This document shows, piece by piece, positions 53,847 through 64,000 of a stretch of 64,000 bases of DNA. Source of the DNA: Trichomonas vaginalis G3 (taxonomy: Eukaryota; Parabasalia; Trichomonadida; Trichomonadidae); assembly GCF_026262505.1 (NCBI RefSeq), contig NC_067206.1, positions 38,887,660 to 38,951,659 of the forward strand. Direction: 5' to 3'. The first letter of the stretch is position 1, and every line of letters starts with the position of its first letter. A program made the translations under genes and the position numbers. The notes beneath the pieces are model-generated. The model made no database searches and was not told the DNA's origin. It worked only from the letters and a program-made list of their open reading frames with translations.

Positions 53847-56561
53847 TTATTTTTGAATTTTCTTTGCGTAGTTAAGCATTTGATCTACACAACTCAAGTA
53901 GTCAGTTCCATCACCACTCTGTTCTAGCAGTTGTGAAAGAGAATTCATTATTTCTTCATTAGATTTGACAGAAATCATCAAATTGTGGAAGTTTTTAATA
54001 AGTTCCGACTGATTGAACCAATCAGCAGACATATCCGAAGATCCGAAGCTTCCTCCTATTGTATCTAACGCAAACATTTTGTCTTTTTCTTCATCTTCTT
54101 CTTCGTTATTTTCTTTTTGTGTTTTTTCGTCTTCTTCTTCCATATCTCCGTAAAAAACAAGTTTGTCATCATCTTCATCATCTTCTTTATAATTTATCTG
54201 GCCATGAATAGCTTTAATTGACGATGCCAAACAATTAATTGCAAAATTAAAATCGAAATTTACAAAATCATTAAATTTCGAAATAATTGTTTGTATCTTA
54301 AATGGAAATTCTTCACACTCTGACCATTCACTTAACATCTCATTAGTTATGTCACCAAACAAATTTGACATCCCTTGAAAATCTGACATGCAAAGTATGA
54401 CAGAAACACAAGAATCAACTCCGCCATCGTAAATCATCTTATCTTCATTGTAGACGGCAGCGATAACATCGGCAAAGTTTTGCATGATCTCTAATTGACC
54501 AGTCTTGACGGTCAATCCTGCAACAATGTTTAAGATATCCGATCCATCAGATTCATCGCGTTGATAACATGAATGGAGGAGCTCTAAGATGATAGGAACA
54601 ACACCTCTTTCATTTATATTGGTATCCCTGTCGATAAGGAACGAAAGAAGTGGACGAATTCGACTACAAAGAAAATCTTCGATTTCTAAGTTTCTTTGTA
54701 TATAAGGTAATATTTCCCAATACAATGGATCGAAATGTGTTGAATTATACACAATTCGACTGCCGATTCTGAAAATTTCTTCGAGGTCACAAACGCCGAT
54801 CAGGTTTTCTGTAGTTTGTAACAAATGAGAGAAAATTTCTTTTAATGAGTCTGTATTATCAGGCATCTTCTTCATGCATTCGATAAGGGTGTTGATTGAA
54901 TGCGGGATTAATGATTCGCCTTGTTGTTCGTTGCTTTTGCTCGTTTCTTCGTATAATTTAAGCAAATTTTCGGAAATTGAAACTGCATAAGGTAGAACAT
55001 CATCGGAAAAGAACTCTAATATATCCATTAATGAGTAAGCAATGTTTTCATTGTTGAATTCTGTGTTGATTCTAAGGAAAATGTCGACAATTTCAACACT
55101 ATTCTTTCTGAGGCTTTCCAAGAGCTCGTCCTTCATCTCAGAGTTCTTGATTGTCCTGAAGGTCAAAGATAATGATACACTGGCGTAGTAAGAAACCAAA
55201 ATCGCTTCATCATTCAAATGATTCAAGCAAACTTCAATCGCATTGATCGTAGACTTACAGTTCACGGCATTACTAAGAATTTTGAACGCTGCGGCTCTTA
55301 TTACGAAGTCTTCATTGTCACATAATTCGCATAAAGTTGGAATTAACTCTGAGAACTGTTGTGGATCGAATTTGTATACAGAGGATGAGAACATATCGCA
55401 TGCTGAGAATATTTGCGATGAATTCTCTGCGTTTTGTAAAGTTGTTGTCAAATAATTAAATAAATTTTCGAAAACAGCTGTCAAACCAATTTGATTTGAC
55501 TTTTTAATGATGTGGGAGACACTAGCACGTGGATCGCACCAATCATTACCCTCTTTTTCGATTGTTTGGACGAATAATGCCGGATCAGTTTCCATGAACT
55601 CGATTTCTGCAGGTTGGAGAACAAAGAAAGGTGCGAATACGTTGCTTACAAAGTATTCCGCGTTTTCTGAGAGGACAGAAACTACTTTTGCCCTGAAAGT
55701 TATTGAATATAATAATTCAAGTGCTTTTCCTATGGATTTTGAGGATAAATTAGATGTAAAGATGGACTGCATGTATGAGAGAATCGGTGACAATGTGTTT
55801 TCATCAAGAAAATGCTTGATTATGTATACATAATTTGATAAAAATTTCAAAATTTCAACCGTCAGTTTTTCGTACTCAATTGTTTTCTGAATGTTAAGTA
55901 AAATGCTTGAATAGTTGTAAAATGGTTGTAAATTCGGTAAAAATTGTTCAGATATTGGTTCAATGAATTCTTTGAGTTGTTTTGAGGGTCCTGCTGTTTC
56001 TGATGTCTTAATTAGTCTGTTTGCTATATGAAAAGCCATTTGAATAAGGTAAAAGTCTTGTGATTCGAGAATTTGAACAAAAATTGGAAAAATTTCAACG
56101 GCGAAGTCAGTAAATAACTCAAGAGTTTGATTCCTTTTACGCTTTAATTCCTTGCAAACTGCTTTTGCAAGCATTAATGATGATAGTTGGTTCTCTGGAG
56201 AAATAATTTTTTCTCGAACTGCTGGCCAGCCGAATACTTTGATGTATTCCTCTGTCCATTCATTGGCCATCTTCTCTGCATAGTTTAAATGTGTACGATC
56301 GATGTTTGGCAGTGATTTGATAAAAGATTCGAAGCAGAATTGCTTTAATTCAGGTGGAACACTCTTAAAATACTTAGTTATCCACACCATTACTTCTTGA
56401 CGAACTGATTTGTTTGAATGAGAGACAATTATTTGAAAAGCTGTTTGATAGAACTCAACTGTTTCTGCCAACTGAGCAATTTCAGCTTCTGCAGCCTTCC
56501 TCTCTTCATTTGAGGGAGATTTGAAGATGCACAACGCGAGTTCTTCAATTCTGGCCTCCAT
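53847..56561 (-). CDS. Importin-beta family nuclear transport receptor
   Basis: A 904-residue karyopherin. The N-terminus has the importin-beta N-terminal pattern (SPSNEERKAAEAEIAQLAE, then QIIVSHSNKSVRQEVMVW), followed by HEAT repeats throughout. An acidic insertion near residues 800-845 (DDEDDDKLVFYGDMEEEDEK and NNEEEDEEKDK) resembles that of importin-7/8 and yeast Sxm1/Nmd5. It would carry proteins through nuclear pores under Ran control. The exact subfamily is unsure. The frame is intact and the length is usual for the family (about 1000). Confidence 0.85.
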   Translation of the reverse strand: MEARIEELALCIFKSPSNEERKAAEAEIAQLAETVEFYQTAFQIIVSHSNKSVRQEVMVWITKYFKSVPPELKQFCFESFIKSLPNIDRTHLNYAEKMANEWTEEYIKVFGWPAVREKIISPENQLSSLMLAKAVCKELKRKRNQTLELFTDFAVEIFPIFVQILESQDFYLIQMAFHIANRLIKTSETAGPSKQLKEFIEPISEQFLPNLQPFYNYSSILLNIQKTIEYEKLTVEILKFLSNYVYIIKHFLDENTLSPILSYMQSIFTSNLSSKSIGKALELLYSITFRAKVVSVLSENAEYFVSNVFAPFFVLQPAEIEFMETDPALFVQTIEKEGNDWCDPRASVSHIIKKSNQIGLTAVFENLFNYLTTTLQNAENSSQIFSACDMFSSSVYKFDPQQFSELIPTLCELCDNEDFVIRAAAFKILSNAVNCKSTINAIEVCLNHLNDEAILVSYYASVSLSLTFRTIKNSEMKDELLESLRKNSVEIVDIFLRINTEFNNENIAYSLMDILEFFSDDVLPYAVSISENLLKLYEETSKSNEQQGESLIPHSINTLIECMKKMPDNTDSLKEIFSHLLQTTENLIGVCDLEEIFRIGSRIVYNSTHFDPLYWEILPYIQRNLEIEDFLCSRIRPLLSFLIDRDTNINERGVVPIILELLHSCYQRDESDGSDILNIVAGLTVKTGQLEIMQNFADVIAAVYNEDKMIYDGGVDSCVSVILCMSDFQGMSNLFGDITNEMLSEWSECEEFPFKIQTIISKFNDFVNFDFNFAINCLASSIKAIHGQINYKEDDEDDDKLVFYGDMEEEDEKTQKENNEEEDEEKDKMFALDTIGGSFGSSDMSADWFNQSELIKNFHNLMISVKSNEEIMNSLSQLLEQSGDGTDYLSCVDQMLNYAKKIQK

Positions 56562-57115
56562 GATTTTACAAAGGACTCAAAAAATCTTGTAAAGTTCAGA
56601 AAATAAAATCGAAGATTTTAGACAAAAAAATTATAAACCATTATAAAAATGGGATAAATGTATTCAGTATACATTGTTTATGAATTTTATGATCTTTTTA
56701 ATGTATATTTCTTATTATTTTATTTGAAATATCGATTTTCTTTTGCTACTTATATGATTTAACATATTAGCATTCTTTAGTCCCTTTTGATATTTTTGAC
56801 CATTCGTTATTAAGAACATAAAAGATATGAAAACTTATAAACATTATATTTATTCATTTATTTCAGAAAAAATGGAAGCAACCCATAAAACATCTTCTCA
56901 TCATTTTATAGCTATTCATACATTCCTTTTCAAAGTTGTGAAATTAAATAAGACAGGAATTAGATTTAATGTATCAGGGTACGCATTCTTGAGTAAATTA
57001 AAATGTATTCGTCACGTTGCAGATGATAAAAATTTATGTGTTCTTAATTCATTTTATGGGCTTTAAAAAATAAACTTTATTTTTATTTATTTTTTAATTT
57101 TTTATTCTTACATAA
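56562..57115. other. Intergenic DNA before Polinton copy 4
   Basis: AT-rich. A 79-codon frame at 56827-57066 has no recognisable features and may be chance. The last 50 bp (57067-57115) are the T-rich leader of the Polinton polB, ending TTATTCTTACATAAATG. Confidence 0.5.
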
Positions 57116-60100
57116 ATGAACAAAAACGGAACAACTAAAATGAATGATAATCAAATTAGAGCAGAAGGTAGAAGGTTATTTAAACGCTTCTATAACATTC
57201 CTGATGGTGTTAATCCTAAAACTCGTAGAAGTTATTTAAATGAAGCAATAGATGCATATGAAGGGTTTGACATTTCATCAGAAAGTGAGAGATTAGCGAG
57301 AATGTTAAATGTTAATATTGATTTCTATTATTGTGATCCTCAACCAGAAGACGTGGATATAAATAAGGTAGACTTTCCATTAGTGGAATCAATAATGATA
57401 GATCCAGAATTTGAAACAGTAAATATTTTATTAACACAGAGTCCATGTGGAAAACTTCACGCTGACAGAATAACAGACGTTGAAGCACTCACCGGCTATA
57501 AGGTTTGTCCATATTGTAAAGAAGAAGTTTATTCTATCCGTGATGATCCAGAAAGGAAAAACCAAAGAAGATTTTTAAAGCATTGTGAGAAATGTAAAGA
57601 AAATAATGGAAGATTAATTCAAGACGTTCAGTTGCAAAAGACACAGCAACCATATGCACCACATATTACGAAACAGAAGATATATCAGTGGTTATTAGCT
57701 CACAATTTGCAGGAATATTATCAACCGACAAGATATTATATTACTTTTGACTTCGAAACATTAGAGACTAAAGAAGAATTACAACTTTCTGAGTGTGCAA
57801 CTTTGAACGCTTACTTAAAACCATTCATGGTATCATCAACGGTTAAATTAAACGATAAAACATATACGAGGAATTTTTGCTTAACTTCGAGTGATTCTTT
57901 TATTTCTGATTGGATTGAGTTTTTATTTTCAACCTGTTCATTAGTTGCTAAATCAAATATTGAACAATATGAAGAATTATTGAAGCCGCAAACGGCGGGG
58001 ACTTTGTCTCATACATTAAATGAAAAACAGAAGGAAGCATTTAAAGAACTTCTAGATGAGGAATTCAATAAAGTGAATATCATAGGTTTTAATTCGGGAA
58101 AGTTTGATTTAAATTTAATTCTTCGTGATTTAAACACTGCAAAATGGAAAATAAAATCAATGCTGGGTTCTTCTTCACAATTTAAGCCAATCATTGTAAA
58201 GAAAACAAACGTTCCATATGAATTGAGATTTATTGACATCAGAAATTATATAGCGGGTGGAACATTAGACCAATTCACTCAAGATTTCGGAAATAATAAA
58301 TCACGTGTTAAATCCTTTTTCCCTTATCAATTCATCACGTGGGAAAATTACGAAGAAGAATTATATAAAGTGGAACCATTCACGAAAGATTCATTTTATT
58401 CAGCATTAACTCAAGAAACTATATCAGATAGTGATTATCAAATATATCTCAATGATGCTAAAAACTTTAAGAATAGATTAGAATATTTTATTCATTATTG
58501 CAATAAAGATGTTGAAATTATGATTGACCCAATTGATAAAATTATTGAAGAAACATTTGTTTATAAAATTGACATGCTTCATAATCTTTCTTTATCATCG
58601 AATGCTTCAATGATTCGTTACGCTTTAGCATATAAAGACTTTAATCCTAATGAAAAATATCCTGAGGAAGAGATAGAATCAAGTTTTGAATTAACGAAAA
58701 AGTATTGGAAATATAAAATTGAATCATATAAGAAACAAGATGAAAAAGCAGAAAGGGATATTAAAAATAATGTTTCAATGGATGATTTTCAATACTATCA
58801 CGATTTAATCCTTTCATCTAAATGCAAAATGTGTGGTAAAGCGTTTACATATGTAAATAAACCAACATTGGATAGAATCGATAATGAAAAACCACATACC
58901 AAAGAAAATTGTCAGTTAATGTGTTGTTATTGCAATGTCGTAAAATCAAATAAAGATGAAGATGTTCAACGTTTAAGAATCAATTTAAGAAATTATGCAT
59001 TAAAAAATAATTTACCAATGACTTTAGATTCAGTTGAAGCTTATCACATTCTCCGTAATGGAATTACTGGTGGTTTATCAAATGTTCAACATCGTGTTAA
59101 TCTTAAAGGAATCACACACATTAATAAACTTTCATATAGTCCAGAAACTAAAACTGTATCAAATGAGGACACCACCAACATTATGACTCATTTCGTTGGT
59201 GTTGACTTTAATTCATTATATCCTTCATCATTTTCATCTAATCCTCATGATTTCATTCAATATACTGACCATAAAATGTATATGCCGGGAAGATTGAATG
59301 GTGTTATCATTTGTGATACAGCAACAAAGAAAGCAAAAGCACTGGGAATAATTAAGAAGAAAAATACTTTATTCGTGGCTGAAGTAAAGGGTCACATTGA
59401 TGAAAAATACATTAATGATTACATAAACTTTTTACCGATAATAAGAAACTTAGATATTATCACAGATGAAAAAACAATTGGCAGTTTTATGTATAATTAC
59501 ATGAAATCAAACAATCTACCAGTTGACCAGAAACAGAGAAAATTAACTCAGTTAGCATCAACACACAACCAATATCAACCATTTTCTTCTTATTATCTTT
59601 GGTATCTAATCGACAGATTTCATTTTATCATTGATGACATTCAATCAATTTTAACATTTACGAAAAATACTTGTTTTAATGAATTTGCGAACGAATTTAT
59701 GAACGAAAGACAAAAGGCGGAATTAGAAGGAAATAAAGGAAAAAGTTTATTTTGCAAGATTTCACTTAATGGATCATATGGTTACGATGCAATGAATACA
59801 CAAAATTACGCAAAGACTAAAATAATGAATGCACAGAAGGCACGCGTTGCATGTATGTCAAATAAGTTTAAAAAATAAGAGAAATAGGTGAAGATACGTA
59901 TCAAGTGATGCTTAAAGATAGATTTTATAGATGTGATACATGTTTACAAGAGGCATTCTTCACTTTAGATAATGCTAAATACTGGTATTTGGTTTTCATT
60001 TATGATTTTATGTATAAATGCATGGATGTTAATCGTTTTCATTTCATTGAAGGTGATACTGATTCATCTTATTGGGCAATCGCTGGCGACCCAAATCTTC

Positions 60101-60582
60101 CTAACACTCAAGCATTTCAAGCAATTGTTACCGATAAACAATTTTATGATAAAAACATTTTCAAATTCGCACCATTTGATTTCTTCTGTTTTGATGAGAA
60201 ATTTAAACCTAAATTAAAGAATAAAGCTGAAGAAAAAGCACATGAGAAAAAATTATTGGGTTTAGCAATTGAGAAACAAGGTGATAACATGGTTGCTTTA
60301 TGTCCTAAGTGTTATACATCATTCAACGGTTCAATTGATGGAAGTGATTTTAAAAAGATTGCACAAAAAATGAAAGGTGTTAGTTTACGACAAAATAAAC
60401 AATTAACACCTAAAAAATATTTGGATATAATAAATGATAAATTGATATTTGATGGTCAGAATATTAATTTACAACTTAAAAACAGGACGATGACTCGCTT
60501 AACAATCGGTAAGACTGCATTAACAGGAGCACACACTAAGGCTGTATGTTGTGAAAATGGATGTTGTATGCCATTTATTTAA
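57116..60582 (+). pseudogene. polB: Polinton polB with nested HNH-like domain (copy 4)
   Basis: Protein-primed family B polymerase. In order: a zinc-finger-like CPYC...HCEKC near residues 130-162; exonuclease motifs DFETLE (about 210), GFNSGKFDLN (about 323) and YCNKDVEIM (about 460); an HNH-like segment at about 570-620 (CKMCGK, LDRIDNEKPHTKEN, CCYCNVVK); polymerase motif A DFNSLYPSS (about 696), motif B KISLNGSYGYD, motif C GDTDSSYW; and a CPKCYTSFNG element near the end. A GC-rich palindrome lies at 57985-58009. The gene is broken, with about one break. Confidence 0.88.
57985..58009. repeat. GC-rich palindrome inside polB of copy 4
   Basis: GCCGCAAACGGC (57985-57996), then GGGGACTTTGTCTC with a GGAC/GTCT half-hairpin. 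In frame, encoding KPQTAGTLS; compare KPQRGEDE and RPQSGEGE in the other lineage. A decayed relative (GCCGCAATGTGGT, encoding KPQCGG) is at 62251-62263. Confidence 0.6.
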
Positions 60583-60636
60583 TACAATTTGAAATTTTAT
60601 TTTTAAAAAAATGCCACTTATTTTATTTTTATATAA

Positions 60637-62139
60637 ATGGGTGATGTAAATTTAAAAAGAGCAATTGGTGATTTAATATTTCATCAAAATTTTCTTACTT
60701 ATTATGATTTAAAAGCATATCTCCAAGAATATGATAACACTATAATGAGTGATGATATGGATTATTATTATCCATATTATAAAAATGAAGTTTTGAAATA
60801 TCATGATAGAATAATTTCTAAAATTAAAGACAAAATTAAAAATAATGAATATGCAAAGGGAAAAACTAAATCGCAACTTAAACAATTGAAAGATTTCAAA
60901 AATAAAGTATTAACAGAAGAAGATATTGATGAATTGTATAAATTATATAATCCTGAGCCACAAAAGCCAAAGGAACAAAACGCTCAGGCCCTTCAGACCA
61001 TAAATGATGCACAAGCTTTAATTTATGATTCATTAGTTAAACCACATTCAGCCCGACTTTTAAATGAAGATCAACTTTTGGAATTCATCCTTCAACATAA
61101 ACTCGAAGCGGGAAAGTATATCAAACCTTTATATACAGCATATTTAAAACAAATGAATAAAATACATCCAGAATTAATGAAAAAAGGAATGAAATCCAAA
61201 ATCAAAGCAGATAAAATTAAACCACTTGCAACACCAAAACCTCCAACAGTAGTACCTCCTCCTTCAGTTAATCCTTCATCATTCACTTTATTATATCCAT
61301 TTCAAACATTTAAGAAGCAAAAAGATTTTAAAAAGGATTTCAAGATATTAAATAAACCAATTGACCCGAAAATTCAACCGTTAAAGGAAAAATTTAGTCG
61401 CCCTTCATTTGCACCATATCCATATTCATACGAAATCGATCATCTGGAATATTCAAAAGGAAAAGTTACTTATTTATTTGCCATTAACATTAACACTAGA
61501 TATTTATATTGCATTCCGGTGAAAGGGAAAACAGAACAGGAAACAAGAAGAGCTATACAATACTTACTAGATCATGAAAGAGTAGATAATATCAGGGGTG
61601 ATGGTGATAAAGGATTTCAGGCAACTATGATTCATTATTTCCCACAAATTAATTTTTTCTTCTCATCCTCTCCATATACGTTTCATAATAAAATAGTTGA
61701 TGCGGTAATGAGAACTCTTAGAGATGCGTTAGGGGTTAACGGTCAGATATACTGGGATGGAAATCATGACTCCATCATACAACAGTTAGTATATTATTAT
61801 AATAATACATGGCATAGAACTATAAACATGAAACCAGTGGAAATGAAAAATGATATTTCAAAAGAATGGGAATATATTAGAAAGCAAATGGAAAGGTTGA
61901 ATGATGTTAAACGTGAACAAATTAATTCGGGGCTCATGAATTTTAAACAAGGGGATAAAGTTTTGATTCATCTCGATTATGGAAAAACTGATAAATCAAT
62001 GACAAAAAGAAGACGAAGATTTGACACAATAGCTGAATTTGTTAGATATATTAACGGTAATGTATTAGTTGAAGTTGACAATAAATTAATAGAAATTCCG
62101 ATTTATTTTATTACTCCATTATATTTAAATAATATTTAA
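60637..62139 (+). CDS. Polinton integrase of divergent type (copy 4)
   Basis: A 500-residue protein, longer than the 360-residue integrase of copy 2. The N-terminal 250 residues are helical and Lys-rich, with a Pro-rich linker (PKPPTVVPPPSVNPSS). The DDE-type core spans about 265-400: SYEIDHLEYSKGKVTYLFAI, NIRGDGDKGFQATM and the FHNKIVDAVMRTLRD helix. A C-terminal SH3/chromo-like region (FKQGDKVLIHLDYGKT) follows. The frame looks whole. The leader TTTTATTTTTATATAAATG matches that of other Polinton genes. Confidence 0.82.
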   Translation: MGDVNLKRAIGDLIFHQNFLTYYDLKAYLQEYDNTIMSDDMDYYYPYYKNEVLKYHDRIISKIKDKIKNNEYAKGKTKSQLKQLKDFKNKVLTEEDIDELYKLYNPEPQKPKEQNAQALQTINDAQALIYDSLVKPHSARLLNEDQLLEFILQHKLEAGKYIKPLYTAYLKQMNKIHPELMKKGMKSKIKADKIKPLATPKPPTVVPPPSVNPSSFTLLYPFQTFKKQKDFKKDFKILNKPIDPKIQPLKEKFSRPSFAPYPYSYEIDHLEYSKGKVTYLFAININTRYLYCIPVKGKTEQETRRAIQYLLDHERVDNIRGDGDKGFQATMIHYFPQINFFFSSSPYTFHNKIVDAVMRTLRDALGVNGQIYWDGNHDSIIQQLVYYYNNTWHRTINMKPVEMKNDISKEWEYIRKQMERLNDVKREQINSGLMNFKQGDKVLIHLDYGKTDKSMTKRRRRFDTIAEFVRYINGNVLVEVDNKLIEIPIYFITPLYLNNI

Positions 62140-62158
62140 TTTTTTTATTTCGTAAGAA

Positions 62159-62431
62159 ATGAGTGACAACGAAGCAGTCAAGAGTCCAGACGATGAATAT
62201 AAAAAGAAACTAAACAGAATTAAATCAAAAATATGCTATTACAAAAAGAAGCCGCAATGTGGTGGGGTTGAAAACGATGAAGAGAGGAAAGAAATAATCG
62301 AAAAATTAGAAACTTACCGTTCAATCCTTAAACTGAGTGAAGCAAAAATAAAAGAATTTAATAGAATAAATAAATTGATTGGAAGAGATGAATTTAATAA
62401 AGATGAATTTTTAAACTCAATCCAAATTTAA
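62159..62431 (+). CDS. Small coiled-coil protein (copy 4)
   Basis: A 90-residue, Lys/Glu-rich, helical protein starting MSDNEAVKSPDDEYKKK. It contains KKPQCGGVE, encoded by a decayed form of the GC-rich palindrome. It is 19 bp after the integrase gene, on the same strand, behind a TTTTTTTATTTCG leader. Function unknown. Confidence 0.6.
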   Translation: MSDNEAVKSPDDEYKKKLNRIKSKICYYKKKPQCGGVENDEERKEIIEKLETYRSILKLSEAKIKEFNRINKLIGRDEFNKDEFLNSIQI

Positions 62432-62589
62432 TTTTTATTCCTCTTTGACAACATCTCTCTTTCCATCATTACTGCATAACCACATTTTCTCAATTTTAGT
62501 GGTTTGTTATTTTTAACATGTTCTTGCATCATTTTTATCATTTCCCTTGTTATGATTCGTGGTAAATTTTGAGCTTGTGGGGTATCCAT
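62428..62589 (-). CDS. Small basic protein, convergent (copy 4)
   Basis: 53 residues: MDTPQAQNLPRIITREMIKM, then a Lys-rich LKLRKCGYAVMMERE segment. It ends against the stop of the preceding gene. A Polinton-like AT-rich leader (TTTTTATTTTTATCATAA on the coding strand) precedes it, which supports a real gene. No family was recognised. Confidence 0.5.
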   Translation of the reverse strand: MDTPQAQNLPRIITREMIKMMQEHVKNNKPLKLRKCGYAVMMEREMLSKRNKN

Positions 62590-62632
62590 TTATGATAAAA
62601 ATAAAAATTTAAATTATGCCGTTCTAAAGTTT

Positions 62633-64000
62633 GTGACAACATGACATTTTGACAACAACACAGGAGGAAGGCAGTTATGACTTATTTTTGAAGAACTGAA
62701 GGTGCTACCATGTTACCATGTGCTACCAGGTCATTTAACTCATGACATTTTGACAACAACACAGGTTATTCAATAATGACTTATTTTTGAAGAACTGAAG
62801 GTGCTACCATGTTACCATGTGCTACCAGGTCATTTAACTTCTCTGAAAAAGTGTGACAACATGACATTTTGACAACAACACAGGAGGAAGGCAGTTATGA
62901 CTTATTTTTGAAGAACTGAAGGTGCTACCATGTTACCATGTGCTACCAGGTCATTTAACTCATGACATTTTGACAACAACACAGGTTATTCAATAATGAC
63001 TTATTTTTGAAGAACTGAAGGTGCTACCATGTTACCATGTGCTACCAGGTCATTTAACTTCTCTGAAAAAGTGTGACAACATGACATTTTGACAACAACA
63101 CAGGAGGAAGGCAGTTATGACTTATTTTTGAAGAACTGAAGGTGCTACCATGTTACCATGTGCTACCAGGTCATTTAACTCATGACATTTTGACAACAAC
63201 ACAGGTTATTCAATAATGACTTATTTTTGAAGAACTGAAGGTGCTACCATGTTACCATGTGCTACCAGGTCATTTAACTTCTCTGAAAAAGTGTGACAAC
63301 ATGACATTTTGACAACAACACAGGAGGAAGGCAGTTATGACTTATTTTTGAAGAACTGAAGGTGCTACCATGTTACCATGTGCTACCAGGTCATTTAACT
63401 CATGACATTTTGACAACAACACAGGTTATTCAATAATGACTTATTTTTAAGAACTGAAGGTGCTACCATGTTACCATGTGCTACCAGGTCATTTAACTTC
63501 TCTGAAAAAGTGTGACAACATGACATTTTGACAACAACACAGGAGGAAGGCAGTTATGACTTATTTTTGAAGAACTGAAGGTGCTACCATGTTACCATGT
63601 GCTACCAGGTCATTTAACTCATGACATTTTGACAACAACACAGGTTATTCAATAATGACTTATTTTTGAAGAACTGAAGGTGCTACCATGTTACCATGTG
63701 CTACCAGGTCATTTAACTTCTCTGAAAAAGTGTGACAACATGACATTTTGACAACAACACAGGAGGAAGGCAGTTATGACTTATTTTTGAAGAACTGAAG
63801 GTGCTACCATGTTACCATGTGCTACCAGGTCATTTAACTCATGACATTTTGACAACAACACAGGTTATTCAATAATGACTTATTTTTGAAGAACTGAAGG
63901 TGCTACCATGTTACCATGTGCTACCAGGTCATTTAACTCATGACATTTTGACAACAACACAGGAGGAAGGCAGTTATGACTTATTTTTGAAGAACTGAAG
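62633..64000. repeat. 220-bp dimeric tandem repeat (satellite-like array)
   Basis: At least six units, starting at ATGACATTTT positions 62641, 62861, 63081, 63301, 63520 and 63740. Each unit is two related halves of 101 and 119 bp that share GACTTATTTTTGAAGAACTG and GGTGCTACCATGTTACCATG segments and differ in a short core (AGGAGGAAGGCAG against GGTTATTCAATAA). One unit lacks a base. Near 63940 the order breaks, with a shortened second half. The array continues past the window. Confidence 0.95.

Larger units (their letters stand above)
57067..62595 (+). mobile_element. Polinton of a second lineage (copy 4), partial
   Basis: Parts on the plus strand: polB with an HNH-like domain, a divergent integrase and a coiled-coil small protein, then a small minus-strand gene. 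The element start was not identified and its right end may lie in or beyond the repeat array after 62633. PolB and integrase are only distantly like those of copies 1-3. Visible genes show about one break. Confidence 0.8.

Noticed and set aside
56827-57066. 79-codon open frame as a gene
   Set aside because: No recognisable feature, ends in the Polinton leader, and has no counterpart elsewhere in the window.
62633-64000. CRISPR array
   Set aside because: The repeat is uniform over its full 220 bp with no unique spacers, in a eukaryotic context.

Overview
The window looks like a gene-dense, AT-rich, essentially intron-free parabasalid genome, most likely Trichomonas vaginalis or a close relative. 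The evidence is a Tvmar1-type mariner, a BspA-like leucine-rich-repeat gene fragment, several Polinton (Maverick) elements with KilA-N cargo genes, and compact host genes without introns. No tRNA, rRNA or CRISPR array was seen.

Layout. (1) 1-17193: Polinton copy 1, cut by the left edge of the window, with its end at 17193. It carries polB, KilA-N genes, integrase, a collagen-like/tail-collar fibre locus, packaging ATPase and small virion-type genes. A complete mariner (3831-5134) sits inside one of its genes. (2) 17194-18903: a 1.7 kb host island with the tail of an interrupted gene, a small gene with a chromodomain-like start, and AT-rich DNA. (3) 18911-41419: Polinton copy 2, complete end to end (22,509 bp), with 802-bp terminal inverted repeats and a 7-bp flanking direct repeat. 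It lies in the opposite orientation to copy 1, so the two elements face each other. The two are nearly identical over shared genes and therefore young, but both are broken in several genes and differ in cargo and fibre tips. (4) 41427-44300: a BspA-like host fragment, then remnants of an older Polinton (polB part, HNH endonuclease, capsid part). (5) 44749-56561: host genes: GT61-type glycosyltransferase, an unknown protein, PP2A B56 regulatory subunit, a short XRN-type 5'-3' exonuclease, a multipass membrane protein, an unknown protein, and an importin-beta family transport receptor. (6) about 57067-64000: a Polinton of a different lineage, with a polB that contains an HNH-like domain, a divergent integrase and two small genes, followed by a 220-bp dimeric satellite that runs off the right edge.

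How the Polinton genes fit together. PolB replicates the element from its termini, the integrase inserts it, the FtsK/HerA-type ATPase would fill a capsid built from the major capsid protein and smaller jelly-roll-like proteins, and the collagen-like and tail-collar proteins look like a trimeric receptor-binding fibre. KilA-N, GIY-YIG and HNH genes are exchangeable cargo.

The least expected signals are: a hairpin near the Polinton ends with co-varying arms and a conserved 21-nt loop; a GC-rich double-palindrome mini-element found inside genes of two Polinton lineages, with one presence/absence pair; a hypervariable fibre tip; genes inside the terminal repeats that appear to share a domain with an HNH endonuclease; and an HNH-like domain nested in a PolB.
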